A stretch of 64,000 bases of DNA, taken from Aptenodytes patagonicus (Eukaryota; Chordata; Aves; Sphenisciformes; Spheniscidae). Location of the stretch: NCBI RefSeq assembly GCF_965638725.1, contig NC_134962.1, forward strand, positions 2,487,501 to 2,551,500. Reading direction: 5' to 3'. This document shows, piece after piece, positions 58,995 through 64,000 of the stretch; the stretch's first letter is position 1, and every line of letters starts with the position of its first letter. A program made the translations under genes and the position numbers. Below the pieces are notes generated by a model. It had not been told where the DNA came from. It saw only the letters and a list, made by a program, of their open reading frames with translations, and did not search any database.

Positions 58995-61900
58995 GTGAGT
59001 AACCATTTCATTTTACTGCCTTTCTTACCTGCTTGGTCTTTAGAAAGAAGAAAAAAAAAAAACTAAGGCCATAGGCATGCTTTTTATTCTCCTCCTTTTT
59101 TCCTGCAGAACTGTCTGCATCACAGACCGTTTCCTGCTTTTAAAGCATAAACCAGAAACTGCTTCTTTTGGCATCAGTTAATTGTTAACAGGACAACCAA
59201 GGGAATTGAAAAATTTACTAAGAATAATGTCAGGGCGATCACTGGAAGACAGTTTTGGAGAATCAAAGGTCACAAATGTTAAACTGAGCTTATAGAAAGG
59301 TACACAGTTTACATTTGAGAAGGCTTTGTATATGGGTGTAGGGGAGAGAGAGGAAATACAGCACTGCAGGCTTTTGTCTCTACTGAAACACTTTTCTAAT
59401 ACATACACCACCATTTCTTTCCTAAACTTTAAGTACTGCTTTTCCAGTTTCTGTCTGCACTATACAAACCAAAGTTAAGGCTTATTTGGAAAGCAACGAC
59501 TGTGGCAACTCACAGATTCCTTGCGCAGTACAAGTACCTGTTGGAGCTGCTGGCTGAGTCCATTCAAACAGAAAAGGTGGAGGAAAAGGACATGTAACGC
59601 TTGGGGATTCCTAAACAGCTTTTTCTGATAGATCCAGAAGAGCACTTCCCTGTGATTCTCAACTAATCCTAAACTTAAAGGTGGCTTTAAGGTGCAGCGG
59701 CATGTGACAAAATACTTCCCTTTGTGCTACTCTTAGCTGATCCCTTGGTTTGGAAGACTTTTTTTGTAAATGGTAGGAAAGACTTGTCAAAAATTTATCT
59801 TTATGCTCATCCTCCTTAAACTGCTGCCGATTGTAAAACTTTTTCAAGCCTAGTTTGAGAAGCCTTTCCCCGTGCCTGTAACAAACCAAATTTGATCTCA
59901 GCCAGAACATCTATGCTAGCATTTCTCCTGTAAACATCTCACTAATGTTGCTAATGCATTTTCTCTGCTGGCAGCCTAAGGAACGTGATGTGGGCAGGAT
60001 GCTGGCATTTTAATTGCTGCCATCCAGATCGGCTTTGGCGGATGGAAACCACGGAGGTTCTAGCATTAGTGGCACACAGGAAGATGTCTACACTGGCAAC
60101 AGCTGCCACAGCTGCGTTGTTGGGAAAACTGATTGCAGCTGGGCTACTTGGGAGTCATCCTGACACGGAGCAGGTCAGAATCTGGACTTGCTCTCTCTCT
60201 AGGCTAGGGATGGAGTGGTTATTCTACAGTGCAGAACTGGTCAGTACTGTATGGCTTGTTGCAAACTGTCTGGGTAGTGGTAATCTGCTCTACAGCAGCT
60301 TGCAGAGTCTGACTCTCCAAATTGTCACCAAACTTTTTTTTCCCCCTTATAGATTTGTCTGCATCTTGAAATTTTAAAATATTTAAAATACCCTTACACT
60401 ATTTGATTTTAGCAAAATGGTTTGTCTCTCTTTGTTTAAACATAGATTTTATTGGGGGAAAAGTTTGTTTTGGTGGCTAAACTGAGATATTTCTGAGCTC
60501 AGTAAAGCTTAATTTCTGTTCTCTTCCCAAAATGAGGCAGCATTTTCTGTCACACTGGATGGCCTGAGTGTGTTTCCTGTAGAGATTTTTTGAGCGCAGG
60601 GGGAAGGAAACTTACTGTGGTCACCAGCTTTTCTTCAGTACTGGAACAGTGGATTTCTAAATGCTCTCTGGCAATAGCGCACTTCATTCCTTCTGTGCTG
60701 CAGGGGGCAAAACGTAACTCTGGTCCGTGGCTTGTCCTTGCAGCTTTAGTAAAACTCCAGGTAGTATCTTGCTGTAATGTAGGTGGCATTGAGTTGTCTG
60801 TTAAACTCAACTCAGAAAGGTGACGAGGTTTTCCAGCGCAGTGTATGCAGTCACCCTAATTCCCTTTCCTCTGCTCTAACTAGTTTGCATGTACACTGTT
60901 TGTAAATGGTCCGTGTTTTGCCTACTTAACCATTTGGAAAGCTGGTTTATTTAGTTTAACGTGATAGCCACAGCCTTGAATGGGAAACTGGGTTTTTAAA
61001 CATTAACTAAATGGTATAGGTGTGTGATATAAAAGTAGTAATATTCCAAAATGAGATGACTGTCTTTATAGACCAGTATTTTTTAAGAAGATTTATCTGG
61101 TTTATTCTCTTTTAATACTGTCTGCGTAATTATAGGCAAAAAGTACTGATGAGCAGAGATCCCCATAGATATAGAGGCATATGAGCCTGGTAAGTGTTCT
61201 CTGTTGGCAGATCATGTGCCTTTGTATGGTGTGTGGCAAGTAAAAATCCTGACTTTCTGGCTATCTTGAAGATCTAATGTATGTAAATGCATTTGCCAGC
61301 CAGCTTCCCATTGTATCTTTTATAAATCGCATTTGAATAATTAAACTTTTTTTAATTGTGAAAGATCAAAGAATGCTTCTTAACCAAGCCCCTGACTACT
61401 CCAGCTTTTTGGCATGTAAATCTTTCTCCTGGGAGGACCGTTGTGTCAGAGTGAACATTCAGAATTATAGCAAGAATAGTCTTGATCATGGAGTTATTCT
61501 GAGTAGAAAATGTGGGATTGTGATATTTTCCACATTTGCCCTTTGGTATGAATAGGACCAAGGCTGTGACTGCAGATACAACACCGATCCCAGGCTCCAG
61601 CTCGGTTCCCTCGCAGAACAGCTGCAGTTTCCAGATGGAGTTTGCTTTGAAGTTGGGAGTTTGGGACTTTCTGACCTCAGTGACTCCGTGCCATCCTCCC
61701 TCTAACAATCCTTGAAGAGTGGGGAAGTCTTCTAGCCGGCACACGCTGTGCTTCAGCAAGCCCCGTTGGCAGATGGCCCCCTCGGGGCTGTAGCCAGCTG
61801 GCGTAACTTAGAATAGCCCATAGCCTTCTCCGAGCGATGCTGGGATTGGCATGGAACCAGTTCCAGGATTGATGAGCTGTTACTGGCTCCTCTTTGGTCG

Positions 61901-64000
61901 CCATTTCCCTCCTCCCTTCCCAGTCCCAGCTGGGTGCAGCTGAGGATCTGGCCCAATGTCTGGTTTTAGCAATAGACTATTTATCTCTGGTAATGAAGTC
62001 TGTTCGTTTTATCCTGAGCAGAGAATAGGATGGCAGGAATGGCTACATGTGTACGGATAAGTAAACTATAAAAATTCATGGTGTATAACTGCAAATGTAT
62101 TTTGGCTGCTGTCTGTTCAACTGGAACATGATTATCCAGATGTGATCTGCTGGTTACCGCTGGGATTCAAGCAGTTCTTTTTGCCAGCAGCCCAAAGAAG
62201 GGAACAGCTGTGAAACATACACTCAGAAAATTTCAATAGGTCTTTAGCCTTCTAAGTCATTTGTTCTACAGTGTGACATTTAAAATAATAAACTTTGAAA
62301 CGTGTGGGCATGAGTAGAAGAAATCCATGGAAAGAAGTTCCCCTCTGGCTGGCAGCTAATAGATTGCAATCCAATTATCCATGGGTTATTCTCCTTTCTG
62401 CATTATGCATAGCACATAATGAATGAGTACTTCTAGAGAAACATAGCTGAGGGCACAAGCAAAGGCAGCGCAGTATCTGGGATCTGAATGCATCGCTGGC
62501 ACGAACTGAAGGTGACCCAGTTGCTCACAGACCTGGTTGCTAATTGGGCAGTGTAAGCACGGCCAGCTTGACAAGTTTTGTTTCCCTTCATCGTTGTGCT
62601 GCTTGTTTGGTGGCCGCTCGGTTCCTTTCTTCCTCCCGCAGGTCACTGCACTGCAGTAGGGAAGGCTGTAGCAGGACAGGGTGTAGCTCTCCTAGTCCAT
62701 CTTAAGGAGCATAGTTTTGAGAAGGAACTTTATACATTTGTTGGGGAAAGGTTTACTGAGCAAATGAGTTCTTGGAAATGCTGCTCCCTTTGTGGTCTCT
62801 GTCGTGCGCTTTGGGTTAAAGAAGGGATTACTCATTTCCTCTGTGTGTGATAGTCTTATATGCAACCATTAAACACACACCCACGCATTCTGGATGTGCC
62901 AGGTGTGATCTCTTTCTGACTTCTTTCGCTATAGTATTTAATGCTCATTAAACCTTTTAGAGGTGACCAAAGTCTTCTGTATGTTCTGTTTATAGAGTTC
63001 CCTTCATCGGAAGGAAAATGGGGAGGGAAGGTATTTAAAGCATATTTTCCTTCTAGAAGCATTCCAGCATCTTTTGATGAAAGCATCCTAACTCTTGCGA
63101 TTGTAGCTACCTTAAGTGTTTAGAAATCCTGCCTTCGCTGAACTTCACAGTGCTTCATCATGTGGTTCCCACTTGAGTATTTGCATTTTCATTGACCTCA
63201 CCACATCCTTCTCCCCATAGGGATCCCCACAGGATTTTTTTCCTGCTCTTTAAGGAGAAGTCAGTATTTTTTGGTGAAAGAACGTGTGTGTATTCTGGGT
63301 AAAGATTTAAATGGCCATGCTCCTAAAAAAGAAAAAAGCTGACACCTATGCTACATGAGACTCCATATTAAAGAATGCCCCAGCAGTTCATTTAAGCTGG
63401 CACGGTGCTACTGCTTCTCGGACTCCGTGGAAAAGGTAAATAGGTAAATATATCTTACGCTCGGCAATTTTCTTTTACTCCCTCCAGATCAGGATCAGAA
63501 CACACTTCAGGAGGAGGAAAAGTTGTCTTCATTTGATGTGGGCGATATCTTGAATAGATGGTGCAAAGGAAATACACGTTAGGTTAAGAGAGTCCTGCTC
63601 CTTGCTGACATGAATGCCCAAGAACAGACTTAGCTGGTTTGATTAGGATCAGACCCTAATCTCCATACCAGCTGTTAATATATAATAGCTCAAATTATCT
63701 AAGGTTGATGAGGTCAACAGTTTGCTGTGTAAACTCCCTACTTGAATATGTGTCCAGGGCCAAAACTATATTTTGGAGATATTCCTTGCTCCTGCCTTTA
63801 CGGGCAAGAGCTAAAGGGATGCTCTGTGGCAGTTGATGAAACGATTCCACCAGGGATGAAGCACCAGCAGACCCCTCCTGCCCTGGCACTGCCTTTAGGG
63901 CCAGGCTCTGAAGTGCAACATTGACGCCAGCTTACGTGCACAGAAAAGGTGGGATCAAAACAGCTTGGTACGTTGACTGCTGAATTACTATCTTGCCCCA
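58995..64000 (+). other. Presumed first intron of the peroxidasin-like gene
   Basis: No LRR-encoding exon (DLRFN-type start) was found to the window end, which fits the long first introns of peroxidasins. Open stretches at 59448-59597 and 63488-63585 follow acceptor-like sequences but do not continue the peroxidasin frame. A possible old repeat covers about 61560-61960. Confidence 0.5.

Noticed and set aside
59448-59597. Second exon of the peroxidasin-like gene
   Set aside because: Joined in phase 2 it stops after about ten codons, and it lacks the DLRFN leucine-rich-repeat start expected next.
59985-60377. 130-codon open frame with hydrophobic stretches
   Set aside because: No recognisable domain or splice context and low-information composition. 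It may be chance.

Overview
The window is eukaryotic nuclear DNA from a bird, or a close archosaur relative. It has spliced vertebrate genes with GT-AG introns, AATAAA poly(A) signals, a CpG-island promoter, and a CR1 retroposon tail ending in the avian-type octamer ATTCTATG (about 53540-53914). All genes found lie on the + strand. The species cannot be told from sequence alone.

Region 1 (1-29.7 kb) is most of MYT1 (myelin transcription factor 1). Seventeen coding exons cover the acidic region, six of the expected seven CCHHC zinc fingers, the central MYT1 domain, the C-terminal coiled coil and the stop at 27015-27017. The 5' exons, including the first finger, lie outside the window. The exon phases chain without a break from base 125 to the stop (3033 nt). 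A 2.5-2.7 kb AU-rich 3' UTR follows. It carries a 65-codon ORF with one strongly hydrophobic segment. Several introns are AT-rich, ORF-free and dense in homeodomain and POU-like motifs, so they may hold enhancers.

Region 2 (29.7-41.2 kb) is intergenic. It holds an old LINE reverse-transcriptase C-terminal fragment that still reads open (31800-32102), an ancient CR1/L3-like 3' tail (36580-36930), a CA repeat and candidate regulatory sequence.

Region 3 (41.2-55.3 kb) is PCMTD2. A degenerate 17-bp minisatellite abuts a CpG-island promoter (about 41610-42420). Five coding exons (45230-51943) encode a complete 362-residue protein with an N-terminal Gly-2, an AdoMet-binding glycine motif and a SOCS-box-like C terminus. 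The long 3' UTR contains the young CR1.

Region 4 (55.3-64 kb) contains the most interesting feature. At 58831-58994 lies the first coding exon of a peroxidasin-family gene: a signal peptide, then a cysteine-rich LRRNT cap almost identical to that of PXDN. It ends at a good donor, and the rest of the gene lies beyond the window. The human genome has PXDN beside MYT1L, and PXDNL beside PCMTD1 and ST18. The order and orientation here (MYT1, PCMTD2, peroxidasin-like) repeat that arrangement. This points to a third peroxidasin paralog from the vertebrate genome duplications, apparently missing next to human MYT1-PCMTD2.
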